This document shows, in pieces, positions 43,821 through 51,865 of a stretch of 64,000 nt of DNA. How positions within the stretch are numbered: position 1 is the stretch's first letter; each line of letters begins with the position of its first letter. The notes under the pieces are model-generated. The model did not search any database. It had not been told where the DNA came from and was given only the letters and a program-made list of their open reading frames with translations. The DNA lies in the NCBI RefSeq assembly GCF_030116705.1, contig NZ_JAOTIK010000001.1:7282501-7346500 (forward strand). The letters run 5' to 3'. The position numbers and the translations under genes are program-made. This DNA comes from Streptomyces sp. ML-6 (lineage in GTDB: Bacteria > Actinomycetota > Actinomycetes > Streptomycetales > Streptomycetaceae).

Positions 43821-44921
43821 GTGACGCACGACCGCCTCGACCTCGTCTCCAAGCTGTACCAGCCCACCGACTGGCCCCGGATCCTCCAGGCCGCCGCGGG
43901 CGAACCCTCCAGCGCCCCGCTCGTCGTGGACCTCGACCCGACCACCTTCTGCGACCTGGCCTGCCCCGAGTGCATCAGCGGAAAGCTCCTCAACCAGGGC
44001 CGCTTCACCCCCGAGCGGCTCGCCGCCCTCGCCGAGGAACTCGTCGCCATGTCCGTACGCGCGGTGGTCCTCATAGGCGGCGGGGAACCCCTCGCCCACC
44101 GGGGCACCCGCAAGGTGTTACGCATCCTCGGCGAGGCGGGCCTGGCCGTCGGGGTCGTCACCAACGGCACGATGATCCGGCAGAACCTCGCCGAGCTCGC
44201 CCGGTACGCCACCTGGGTCCGGGTCTCCGTCGACGCCGGCACCGCCGGGACGTACGGCCTGTTCCGGCCCGACCGCAAGGGCCGCAGCGTCTTCGACAAG
44301 GTCATCGAGAACATGCGGCTGCTCGCCGCCGAGAAGACCGGCGCGCTCGGCTACTCCTTCCTCGTGATGTCACGCCGGGAACCCGACGGGGAGATCGTCA
44401 CCAACCACCACGAGGTGCTGCGCGCCGCCGAACTCGCCCACGACATCGGCTGCGACTACTTCGAGACCAAGGCCATGTTCGACGACGACCACCACATCGT
44501 GCAGGTACCCGGCGAGATGCTGGAATCCGTCGACCGCCAGCTCGCCGAGGCCGCCCGGCTGGAGAGCGAGAGCTTCCAGCTCGTCAACTCCTCCACCCTC
44601 ACCTCGCTGCGCGGCCACGTCGGCCCCGTCCAGCCCAAGGAGTACGACCGCTGCCGGGTCGCCGAACTCCGCACCCTCATCACCCCTTCCGGGGTGTACG
44701 TGTGCTCCTACCACCGGGGCAACCCGCTCGCGAAGATCGGCGACGCCGTCACCGACGACCTCGCCGACATCTGGAAGGACGCGGACCGCCGGGGAATCGT
44801 CGACCCGAGCCGGGACTGCCGGTTCCACTGCGCGCGCCACCGCTCCAACCTGGAACTGGAACGCATCGCCCGCGGAACCGGCGAGACCCCGCTCACCCAG
44901 GACTACGACCCCTTCATCTGA
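43821..44921 (+). CDS. Radical SAM enzyme with SPASM/twitch-type C-terminus, TTA-containing
   Basis: This 366-aa radical SAM protein has the cluster motif CDLACPEC (Cys44, Cys48, Cys51), the GGEP motif in VVLIGGGEPLAHRG, and a C-terminal cysteine-bearing region (YDRCRVAE, GVYVCSYHRGNP, DCRFHCARHRSN) that could hold auxiliary iron-sulfur clusters. Chemistry on a sugar, cyclitol or peptide is possible; no precursor peptide is seen nearby, which favours a small molecule. GTG 43821 follows GAGGAGAG. Codon 100 (44118-44120) is TTA. The gene overlaps the convergent GHMP kinase by 19 bases. Confidence 0.85.
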   Translation: MTHDRLDLVSKLYQPTDWPRILQAAAGEPSSAPLVVDLDPTTFCDLACPECISGKLLNQGRFTPERLAALAEELVAMSVRAVVLIGGGEPLAHRGTRKVLRILGEAGLAVGVVTNGTMIRQNLAELARYATWVRVSVDAGTAGTYGLFRPDRKGRSVFDKVIENMRLLAAEKTGALGYSFLVMSRREPDGEIVTNHHEVLRAAELAHDIGCDYFETKAMFDDDHHIVQVPGEMLESVDRQLAEAARLESESFQLVNSSTLTSLRGHVGPVQPKEYDRCRVAELRTLITPSGVYVCSYHRGNPLAKIGDAVTDDLADIWKDADRRGIVDPSRDCRFHCARHRSNLELERIARGTGETPLTQDYDPFI

Positions 44922-45889
44922 CCTCCCGCCACCGGCACCGGCTCCCGCCGGGTGCCCGGGGCCGCCGCGGTGGGCACGACCCGGGCACCCGGATGGGAGA
45001 CCCCCAATGCCCGCGCGAGGCGCTCCACCGTCCCCGCCACCTCGTCCGCCGGGCAGACGCCGACCAGCGCACCGCCCCCGCCAGCCCCGCTGAGCTTCAG
45101 CGGCAGGCCGGCGGAACGCAGCGCGACCGCCCGCAACTCCTCCAGCAGCGGCGTCGACATCCCCTGGTGGTCCCGCATCGCGGCATGGGCCTCGGACATC
45201 GCGGCCCCGAGCGCCGCCAGGTCCCGGCCCCGCAACGCCTCCCACACCCGGCCCGACGCCTCGTCGGCCGCGGACCGGTAGGAGGCCAGCGCGGGGTCGC
45301 CGGACGCGAGCTGCGCCCGCACGTCCCGGATGTGGTGCCCGGTGTCCTTGCGGGTGCCGGAATCCACGACCACCACCCGCCACCCCTCGGGGAACTCCAG
45401 CCGGTCCCGCACGGCCGGCAGCCCCCGCTCGCGGCCGTCGAGGAGCAGCGCACCGCCCTCGACGACCGCGAGATGGTCCATGCCGCCACCGTTGAAGACG
45501 GCGAACTCGAACTCGTACGCCCACTGCGTGATCGTGGCGTCGGAGAGCCGCCGCCCGGGGAGGGCGGCGTCCGCGAACGCCCGGAACAGCGCCACGATCC
45601 GGGCCGTGGACGAGGACAGACCGCTCGCCGAGGGCGCCCGGCTGCGCACCGTGACGGCGGGCGGGCGCGGGGCGAGCCCGGCCAGCCGGGCACGCAGGAA
45701 CGCCCACACCTCCCGCTGCCAGCCGTCCTCGGCCCCGTCGTCGGACGCGGCGCCGGGACGGACCTCCACGGTCGTCATCAGACCGAGCGCGAGGCTCACC
45801 GAGCGGCCCCCGCCGAGCCAGTCCAGGTCCTCCCCGGACAGACAGGCCCGGCAGGGCACCACCGCGCGTATCGGATACATGGCGTTCAC
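44903..45889 (-). CDS. GHMP-family sugar kinase
   Basis: This 328-aa kinase of the galacto-/homoserine/mevalonate/phosphomevalonate kinase superfamily has an N-terminal segment CLSGEDLDWLGGGRSVSLAL, the ATP loop PSASGLSSSTA, and the C-terminal motif LPLKLSGAGGGGALVGV. A DHLAVVEGGALLL segment may hold the catalytic Asp. A sugar or heptose-like substrate is likely from the early GEDxDWLGG sequence. GTG 45889 overlaps the Nudix stop (GTGA). ATG 45880, with AGGTG upstream, is an alternative start. Confidence 0.82.
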   Translation of the reverse strand: MNAMYPIRAVVPCRACLSGEDLDWLGGGRSVSLALGLMTTVEVRPGAASDDGAEDGWQREVWAFLRARLAGLAPRPPAVTVRSRAPSASGLSSSTARIVALFRAFADAALPGRRLSDATITQWAYEFEFAVFNGGGMDHLAVVEGGALLLDGRERGLPAVRDRLEFPEGWRVVVVDSGTRKDTGHHIRDVRAQLASGDPALASYRSAADEASGRVWEALRGRDLAALGAAMSEAHAAMRDHQGMSTPLLEELRAVALRSAGLPLKLSGAGGGGALVGVCPADEVAGTVERLARALGVSHPGARVVPTAAAPGTRREPVPVAGGQMKGS

Positions 45890-46380
45890 CTGGCCTGGAA
45901 CCTTCCTTCCGCGAGGAACCTCTCGTACATGGACAACACCACCGCCGTCGGCGGGTGCAGCGGCCGGGGCGGGGCGTCGAGCGGCCGGAACAGGGCCCGG
46001 CGCACCTCGTCGGCACCGGGCGACAGCGCCCCGGACCAGCGCCGGGCGACGAAGCAGAGCGCGAAACAGTGCGTCACGTCCCCGTTCGGGTACGTCAGGG
46101 TGTGCACCCGGGGATCGGAGAGCGACCCGAACGCCACCAGGTCGTCCCGTTCCACCCGCAGGCCGGTCTCCTCGGCGACCTCACGGACGGCGGCGTCGGC
46201 GAAGTCCCCGTCCTCCTCGCAGGCACCGGCCGGGAGCTCCCAGACCCCGTTGTCCGCGCGCTGCTGGAACAGCCCGCGGCCCCCGGCGTCGATCAGGAGC
46301 ACCTGCGCGCCGGGGACCAGCAACTTCCGGGAGCCGACCTGCCGGCGCAACGACCAGACGTAGGAACCGGTGTGACTCAT
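45886..46380 (-). CDS. Nudix hydrolase
   Basis: This 164-aa protein has a clear Nudix box, GACEEDGDFADAAVREVAEETGL, matching GX5EX7REVXEEXGL (here split as GACEEDG then REVAEETGL). An N-terminal SYVWSLRRQVGSRKLLVPGAQ segment leads into the fold. It probably cleaves a nucleoside-diphosphate-linked compound such as a nucleotide sugar. ATG 46380 is internal to a longer open frame and chosen because homologous sequence starts there. It lies 62 bases after the epimerase stop and is coupled to the GHMP kinase. Confidence 0.85.
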   Translation of the reverse strand: MSHTGSYVWSLRRQVGSRKLLVPGAQVLLIDAGGRGLFQQRADNGVWELPAGACEEDGDFADAAVREVAEETGLRVERDDLVAFGSLSDPRVHTLTYPNGDVTHCFALCFVARRWSGALSPGADEVRRALFRPLDAPPRPLHPPTAVVLSMYERFLAEGRFQAR

Positions 46381-46442
46381 CGTGCGCTCATCGCCTTCGC
46401 CGCCGTCCCTGCGCCCCCATGGGGCCGTCGGTGCGCAGCGTG

Positions 46443-47534
46443 TCACGCCCCTGCCGGTTTCCCGTACTCCTCCGCCAGCCAGCGTGGCGTGGCGTCCGGC
46501 GTCGCCAGCAGCCACCGCACGTACCGGTCCACGCCCTCCCGGACCTCGATGCCGGCCTGCCAGCGCAGGAGTTCGCGGGAGCGCTCGACACAGGCGTAGC
46601 CGCCGAGCGGGTCCCCCTCGGGGCGCGGGGTGACGATCCGCCGCGAGCCGGGGAAGTACGGGGCGATCAGATCGGCCACCTCGCGGACCGAGGTGGGCCG
46701 GCCCGTACCGACGTTCACGGTCTGCCCGGCCATCTGCTCCTCGATCAGGGCGAGCGCGGTGGCCTCGGCGACGTCGTCCACGTGGATGAGGTCGCGGACC
46801 TGGTCACCGCCGCCGTTGAGCCGCATGGGCCGGCCGAGGCGCGCCTGGAGCGAGAGCCAGGGCACCATCCAGGAGTGGCTGCCCGGTTTGGGGATCTGGG
46901 GCTCGCCGTACACGGAGAAGTAGCGCACCACCGCGTACTCGGTGCCGGTGGAGGCGCCGAGCATCAGCCGCGTCTGGTGCTCCGCCCACAGCTTGGAGTT
47001 GGCGTACACGGACACCGGGAAGAGCTGCTGGTCCTCCTGGAAGACCTGCGGGCCCTCGGTGCCGGACGCACCGTCGCCGTACACGGAGGCGGAGGAGACG
47101 AGCACGAGCCGGCGCACCGGGAACCGGGCGGCCTGCTCCAGGACGACCTGGGTGCCCTCCACGTTGGCACGGAAGGCGATGTCGGGGCGCCGGGTGCAGG
47201 CGGCGACGTCCGCGTAGGCGGCCGCGTGGACCACGAAGTCGGCGTCGCGCAGCAGCCCGCCGACGGTTTCGGCGTCGCGGACGTCGCCGACGACCAGCCG
47301 GGCGCCGCTGCGGGCCACCCCGAAGGTCTCGTGGCCGGACTCGGGATAGGCGTCCATGCGGTCCAGGACGGTGACGACGGCTCCGGCACTCCGCAGCAGC
47401 GCGACCAGCCGGCTACCGACGAGCCCGCCGCCGCCGGTCACGACGACACGGGCGTCACGGAGCTTGTCGAGCCGGGAACGAACGGTCTCCTCGGTGCCCA
47501 CGACGGCAGCGGTCGAGTGGGGTAACCCGGGCAT
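46443..47534 (-). CDS. NAD-dependent epimerase/dehydratase (extended SDR), TTA at codon 4
   Basis: This 363-aa nucleotide-sugar epimerase/dehydratase of the extended SDR type has the NAD fold VVVTGGGGLVGSRLVALL, DVRDAETV, HAAAYADV, the SVYGDG block and the catalytic YANSK (YxxxK). The C-terminal domain segments RYFSVYGEPQIP and RDLIHVDDVAEATALAL are typical. ATG 47534 follows AGAGG. Codon 4 (47523-47525) is TTA. It is first in a minus-strand unit with the Nudix and GHMP kinase genes and divergent from the GT-like/SDR fusion gene. Confidence 0.88.
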   Translation of the reverse strand: MPGLPHSTAAVVGTEETVRSRLDKLRDARVVVTGGGGLVGSRLVALLRSAGAVVTVLDRMDAYPESGHETFGVARSGARLVVGDVRDAETVGGLLRDADFVVHAAAYADVAACTRRPDIAFRANVEGTQVVLEQAARFPVRRLVLVSSASVYGDGASGTEGPQVFQEDQQLFPVSVYANSKLWAEHQTRLMLGASTGTEYAVVRYFSVYGEPQIPKPGSHSWMVPWLSLQARLGRPMRLNGGGDQVRDLIHVDDVAEATALALIEEQMAGQTVNVGTGRPTSVREVADLIAPYFPGSRRIVTPRPEGDPLGGYACVERSRELLRWQAGIEVREGVDRYVRWLLATPDATPRWLAEEYGKPAGA

Positions 47535-47727
47535 GGAAGCCTCTTTTCGCGTGTCGGGAGAGGTGCACGCGCTTCGTGGGACTGGCGTGCCAGGCAAGCA
47601 TCCATGGGTCGCACGCGGCCTGCCAGAGGGCGATTTCGGCACTCTTGCGGGCCGTCGAGGGGCCCCGTACTGTCCGGATCCGGCTTGTGTCCGGCCCGTC
47701 GGGCGGACGCGGAGAGAGGGAGGACGT

Positions 47728-49404
47728 ATGACACGTCAACGGCTCAGCGCGGTGGTCATGACCCATCCCAAACGCCGCGCGGCAGCCGAGGAAATGGCCC
47801 TGAACGCGCCCTCCGGCCTGCTGCGGGTGGTCATGGACCCCGACCCCACGGGCACCCCGTCGGTGCTGCGCACCGCCCTCGCCGCGTGGTCGGAGATCGA
47901 GGACGGGGCCACACATCAACTGGTGGTCCAGGACGACATGGTGTTGTCCGAATCCTTCTACGAGCGGGTCCGGCACGCGATCGAGGAGTTTCCCGAGGCG
48001 GCACTGGCCCTGTTCGCCCTCTGGGACTCCCGCAACGGGGCGGCCGTGCGGTTCGGGGCGATGGCCGACGCCCGCTGGGTCGGCGCCGTCAACGAGTACT
48101 TCCCCTGCGTGGCGATCGTGCTGCCGCGCCGGGTCGCCGAGGGCTTCGTCACGTACGGCAGGCAACGCCTCGGTGGTTGGCCCGACGACATTCTGATGCA
48201 CCGTTACTTACGTGACAACAGTGTTCCGCGCTATGTCGCCGTGCCCAACCTCACCGAGCACGACGACCGCGGCTCCATTTCCGGCAACGCCTTCCGCGGC
48301 CCGCGCCGTTCGGTCTGCTTCCTGCCCCAGGACCGGCCGGGGGAGGAGGGCCGGACCCTCACCGGACTGACGGTGCTGCCGTTCTTCAAGCACGGCGTCG
48401 CACAGTGCGCGGTACGGGTCCCCGGCCCCGGCCCGCAGCGCTGGCTGCACCTCGACGCGGAACAGTACCTCCGGGGAGCCGGGCTCCCCGCCGCGCTGCT
48501 GCGCCCGCCCGGCACCGGCTCGACCGGGGCGGACGTACGGGGAACCTGGCTGACGGCCCTGGCCATGGGATTCGAGGCGGGCCGCACCGGTCTCGCCGGA
48601 CCGCCCACGGCATCGGAGGCGTACGCGGAGGCGGTGGCGACGATCGGCCCGGGCGGCATCAGCAACGCCGGTACGGAGGAGCTGATCGCACGACGCCGCG
48701 AGCCCCTGGCCGAGGTGGCCCACCGGGCGCTGCGGGCCGGACGCGAAGCCGCCGCCGAACACCGCACGCACCGCACGCACCGCACGCACCGCCCACGACG
48801 GCCGGACGGTCTCGTCTGGCGCGGCGCGGCGACCCCCCTCGGCGAACACCTCGTGCGCAGACTCGCCGACCGGCCGGAGCTCTCCGCCGCCGTGATCGAC
48901 CTGACCCGGCTCCACCGCGCCGAACCGGAGGTGACGGTCCGTCCGCACGGCGACCCCGTCCCGTACACGCTGGGCGTGGGGGAGGTCTACGGTCCGGGCT
49001 GCTCGCGCCGCACCCTCATCGGCCGCATGGTGTGGGACGCGCTGCGCAGCCGTCCCGTGACGGTCGTGGGCGACCCGGACGCCCCGGTGCATCCCGTGTA
49101 CGTCAACGACCTCGCCGACGCGATCGGGGCGGTCCTGCGCGACCGGCCGGAGAACCACGACCTCGTGGTCGCGGCCGAGAAGCCGTGCACGACGGCCGAG
49201 TTGGCCCGCGCCGTGCACGAGGCCGTGCGGCCCGTGCCGGTGCACACGGCCCCGGACGGCGATCCCGGCGGGCACACCCCGGCCGACCTCGCACGGCCGC
49301 CCGGCTGGACGGCCGCGACGGGCCTGGCGCGTGGACTGCACGCCTTCGCCCAGTGGCTCGCCTACGAGGGGGTCCTGCTCGAATCGGACCGACTGGCCGA
49401 CTGA
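47728..49404 (+). CDS. GT-like protein fused to a shortened SDR-type epimerase domain, TTA-containing
   Basis: This 558-aa two-part protein has an N-terminal part (about 1-250) that is a paralogue of the 34.1-kb protein, with shared AVVMTHPKRR, SVLRTALAAWS, HQLVVQDDM, SRNGAAVRFG and VPNLTEHDDRGSISGNA. After a (THR)n linker the C-terminal part (from about 365) looks like an extended SDR: WRGAATPLGEHLVRRL resembles the NAD loop, and GEVYGPGCSRRTLI with HPVYVNDLADAIGAVL matches the C-terminal half. The middle with the YxxxK catalytic site is missing, so it is probably a non-catalytic or binding domain. Codon 161 (48208-48210) is TTA. GGGAGGA precedes ATG 47728. Confidence 0.65.
   Translation: MTRQRLSAVVMTHPKRRAAAEEMALNAPSGLLRVVMDPDPTGTPSVLRTALAAWSEIEDGATHQLVVQDDMVLSESFYERVRHAIEEFPEAALALFALWDSRNGAAVRFGAMADARWVGAVNEYFPCVAIVLPRRVAEGFVTYGRQRLGGWPDDILMHRYLRDNSVPRYVAVPNLTEHDDRGSISGNAFRGPRRSVCFLPQDRPGEEGRTLTGLTVLPFFKHGVAQCAVRVPGPGPQRWLHLDAEQYLRGAGLPAALLRPPGTGSTGADVRGTWLTALAMGFEAGRTGLAGPPTASEAYAEAVATIGPGGISNAGTEELIARRREPLAEVAHRALRAGREAAAEHRTHRTHRTHRPRRPDGLVWRGAATPLGEHLVRRLADRPELSAAVIDLTRLHRAEPEVTVRPHGDPVPYTLGVGEVYGPGCSRRTLIGRMVWDALRSRPVTVVGDPDAPVHPVYVNDLADAIGAVLRDRPENHDLVVAAEKPCTTAELARAVHEAVRPVPVHTAPDGDPGGHTPADLARPPGWTAATGLARGLHAFAQWLAYEGVLLESDRLAD
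48761..48792 (+). repeat. 9-bp microrepeat in the linker of the GT/SDR fusion gene
   Basis: ACCGCACGC occurs three times in tandem followed by ACCGC, encoding Thr-His-Arg repeats exactly at the boundary between the two domains. Copy number could vary by slippage without changing frame. Confidence 0.8.
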
Positions 49405-49458
49405 CCGACTGATCGGAGGGCCGGCGGACCGGCCGCCGGGGCCGCTGCCCCACCGTGC

Positions 49459-49497
49459 GTACGCCGGGTGTGCACCCTGGTACGCCGGGTGCGCACC
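49459..49497. repeat. 18-bp direct repeat, 21-bp period, upstream of class II amidotransferase gene
   Basis: GTACGCCGGGTGTGCACC (49459-49476) recurs with one mismatch at 49480-49497. It is the only structure I see in the 322-base gap 49405-49726, which otherwise holds a TACCGT -10-like element near 49661 and a strong ribosome-binding site before the next gene. Confidence 0.7.
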
Positions 49498-49726
49498 GGA
49501 GGTCCTGCCGGGCGGGCCCCCGCGGTCCGCGGCCCCCTTCCCGCGCCGGCCCATCGGCCTCCTCCGTCCCACCCGCGCCGGTGCCACCGGCACCCGGGGC
49601 CGCAGCCGCTCTCCCCGCCGCTGCCCGGGGACGCGCGAGCGGGGCCCGGCACCTCTCGGTACCGTGAACAGAGGGGGGCGGCAAGACGCCGCAACCATTC
49701 GTCCGCCCGGGGGGAAGGGGCCGCTC

Positions 49727-50560
49727 ATGTGCCGATGGCTCGCCTACTCGGGACAGTCCGTGCTGCTCGGTGACCTGCTGTACAAGCCGGAGCACTCCCT
49801 CATCGACCAGAGCCTGCACGCACGCATGGGCGTGGAGACGACCAACGGCGACGGCTTCGGCATCGGCTGGTACGGGCCCCACGCCGAAACACCCGCGGTG
49901 ATCCGCGACACCGGCCCGGCCTGGAACAACCGCAACCTCCGCGAGATCGCCGCACACGTGCGCTCGCCCCTGTTCTTCGCCCATGTGCGGGCCTCCACGG
50001 GCACGGCCGTGCAGCAGACCAACTGCCATCCCTTCCGGCACGGCCGTTGGATGTGGATGCACAACGGTGCGATCACCGATTTTCCCAGGCTGCGCAGGGA
50101 GCTCGCCCTTGCCGTGGACCCCTCGCTCTTCTCCGCGCTCGAAGGCTCCACCGACTCGGAAGTGATGTTCTATCTGGCCGTCACGTTCGGCCTGGACCAG
50201 GACGCGCCCGGGGCCGTCGCCCGCATGGCGGGCTTCGTCGAGCAGGTCGGCCGGCGGGCGGGTGTGGAGCATCCGCTCCAGATGACGGTGGCGGTGTCCG
50301 ACGGGGAGCGGCTGTGGACCTTCCGCTACTCCAGCAGCCGCGCCTCCAGGTCGCTCTTCTACAGCAGCCGGGTGGACAGTGTGCGGGCACTCCATCCCGA
50401 CCTGGAAGTCCTCGTAGGGGTGTCCGACGAGACGCGGCTGGTGGTCTCCGAACCGCTGGGGGACCTGCCCGGACTCTGGAACGAGGTGCCGGAGAGCAGC
50501 TACGGGGTGGTGCAGCCCGGCACCGACGAGCTCCGTGCCTTCGAGCCGGTCGCAGCCTGA
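49727..50560 (+). CDS. Class II glutamine-amidotransferase-fold hydrolase, EgtC-like
   Basis: This 277-aa Ntn hydrolase has Cys2 as nucleophile (MCRWLAYSG), NGDGFGIGWYG, FFAHVRASTG, FRHGRWMWMHNGAI and STDSEVMFYL. It is longer than EgtC and clearly distinct from the egtC product in this window. ATG 49727 has GGAAGGGG upstream. It is followed 72 bases later by a carboxylate-amine ligase, so the two look like a gamma-glutamyl ligase/gamma-glutamyl hydrolase pair paralleling EgtA and EgtC. Substrate unknown. Confidence 0.87.
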   Translation: MCRWLAYSGQSVLLGDLLYKPEHSLIDQSLHARMGVETTNGDGFGIGWYGPHAETPAVIRDTGPAWNNRNLREIAAHVRSPLFFAHVRASTGTAVQQTNCHPFRHGRWMWMHNGAITDFPRLRRELALAVDPSLFSALEGSTDSEVMFYLAVTFGLDQDAPGAVARMAGFVEQVGRRAGVEHPLQMTVAVSDGERLWTFRYSSSRASRSLFYSSRVDSVRALHPDLEVLVGVSDETRLVVSEPLGDLPGLWNEVPESSYGVVQPGTDELRAFEPVAA

Positions 50561-50632
50561 GAGCAGGACCTGCGGCGGGGGTGGTTCCGGTGGATGCTGG
50601 GAGGAGGCATCTGCGAGCGGAGGTAGGGCGTC

Positions 50633-51721
50633 GTGCGGACCGTGGGTGTCGAGGAGGAACTCCTTCTCGTGGATGCGGAACGGGGCGAGCCCCAGGCCCT
50701 GTCGACGGCGGTGCTGGCCAGGGCGGACTGCCGGGCCGGGGGAGACTCGGCCTTCGAGTCCGAACTCCACCGCCAGCAGCTGGAATTCGCCACGACGCCG
50801 CAGACCTCGATGCACGACCTGGCGGAGGAGATCCTCCGCTGCCGTGCGGAGGCCGCCGAACACGCCGCGGACTCGGGCGCGGCCGTGGTCGCGCTGGCCA
50901 CGTCGCCGCTGCCCGTCAGCCCGGCGATCGGCCGGGGCGAGCGGTACCAGTGGCTGGAACGGAGATTCGGCCTGACCGCGCAGGAACAGCTGACCTGCGG
51001 ATGCCATGTCCATGTGGGTGTGGCCTCCGACGACGAAGGCATCGGCGTGCTGGACCGGGCGCGGCCGTGGCTGTCCGTCCTGCTGGCCCTGAGCGCCAAC
51101 TCGCCCTTCTGGCAGGGCCGCGACAGCTCGTACAGCAGTTACCGGAGCAGGGTCTGGGACCGCTGGCCGTCGGCCGGCCCGGTGGAGGCCTTCGGGACCG
51201 CCGAGCGCTACCACGCGCACGTGCGGGAACTGCTCGACACCGGGGTGCTGCGCGACAAGGGGATGGTCTATTTCGACGCACGGCTGTCGCACCGCTACCC
51301 CACGGTCGAGATCAGGGTGGCCGACGTCTGCCTCGATCCGGCGGACACGGCCCTGCTCGCCTCCCTGGTCCGTGGCCTGGTGGAGACGGCGGCCCGGCAG
51401 TGGCGGGCCGGGGAACCCCCGGCCCGGTTCGGTGCGGGGCTCCTGCGGATGGCCGCCTGGCAGGCCGGCCGGTGGGGGCTGGAGGACGGCCTGCTCCACC
51501 CGCGCACCATGCGGCCCCGGCCCGCCCCGGAAGTGGTGGACGCCCTGCTGGAGCACGTCCGCGAGGCCCTGGACGACCACGGGGACCTGGACCGGGTCGA
51601 AGGAGCGCTGCGGTCCCTCCTGGCGCGGGGGACGGGCGCCCGGACCCAGCGCGAGCTGTTGCGCCGCACGGGCAGCCTGCGCACCACCGTCCACGAGTGC
51701 GTCGGCATCACCCGCGGGTGA
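50633..51721 (+). CDS. Glutamate-cysteine ligase-like carboxylate-amine ligase (YbdK type)
   Basis: This 362-aa GCS2-family ligase starts MRTVGVEEELLLVD and has FESELHRQQLEFAT, GCHVHVGV, ANSPFWQGRDS, SSYRSRVWDRWPSAGP, HRYPTVEIRVADVCLD and a C-terminal ELLRRTGSLRTTV. YbdK-type proteins show weak glutamate-cysteine ligase activity, but the true substrate is often different. GTG 50633 follows GGAGG at 9 bases. It pairs with the preceding Ntn hydrolase and is followed by the gas-vesicle cluster. Confidence 0.87.
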   Translation: MRTVGVEEELLLVDAERGEPQALSTAVLARADCRAGGDSAFESELHRQQLEFATTPQTSMHDLAEEILRCRAEAAEHAADSGAAVVALATSPLPVSPAIGRGERYQWLERRFGLTAQEQLTCGCHVHVGVASDDEGIGVLDRARPWLSVLLALSANSPFWQGRDSSYSSYRSRVWDRWPSAGPVEAFGTAERYHAHVRELLDTGVLRDKGMVYFDARLSHRYPTVEIRVADVCLDPADTALLASLVRGLVETAARQWRAGEPPARFGAGLLRMAAWQAGRWGLEDGLLHPRTMRPRPAPEVVDALLEHVREALDDHGDLDRVEGALRSLLARGTGARTQRELLRRTGSLRTTVHECVGITRG

Positions 51722-51865
51722 GCGGGCGCCGCCCGGCGCGGTACGGCCGGGCCCGGTACCGCCTGCGAGCGAGACTCCGGCAAAAGGCCTATACCATGAA
51801 ATAGTGCTCGCGTTGCGGCGCGGCACGACAGGGCAAGATGTCGTCTCCGCCTTCGGAGAGTAAAC

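Noticed and set aside
43821..44921. RiPP maturase role for the radical SAM enzyme
   Set aside because: I found no short precursor-like gene next to it, and the neighbours are sugar-type enzymes. The role is not excluded but not supported.
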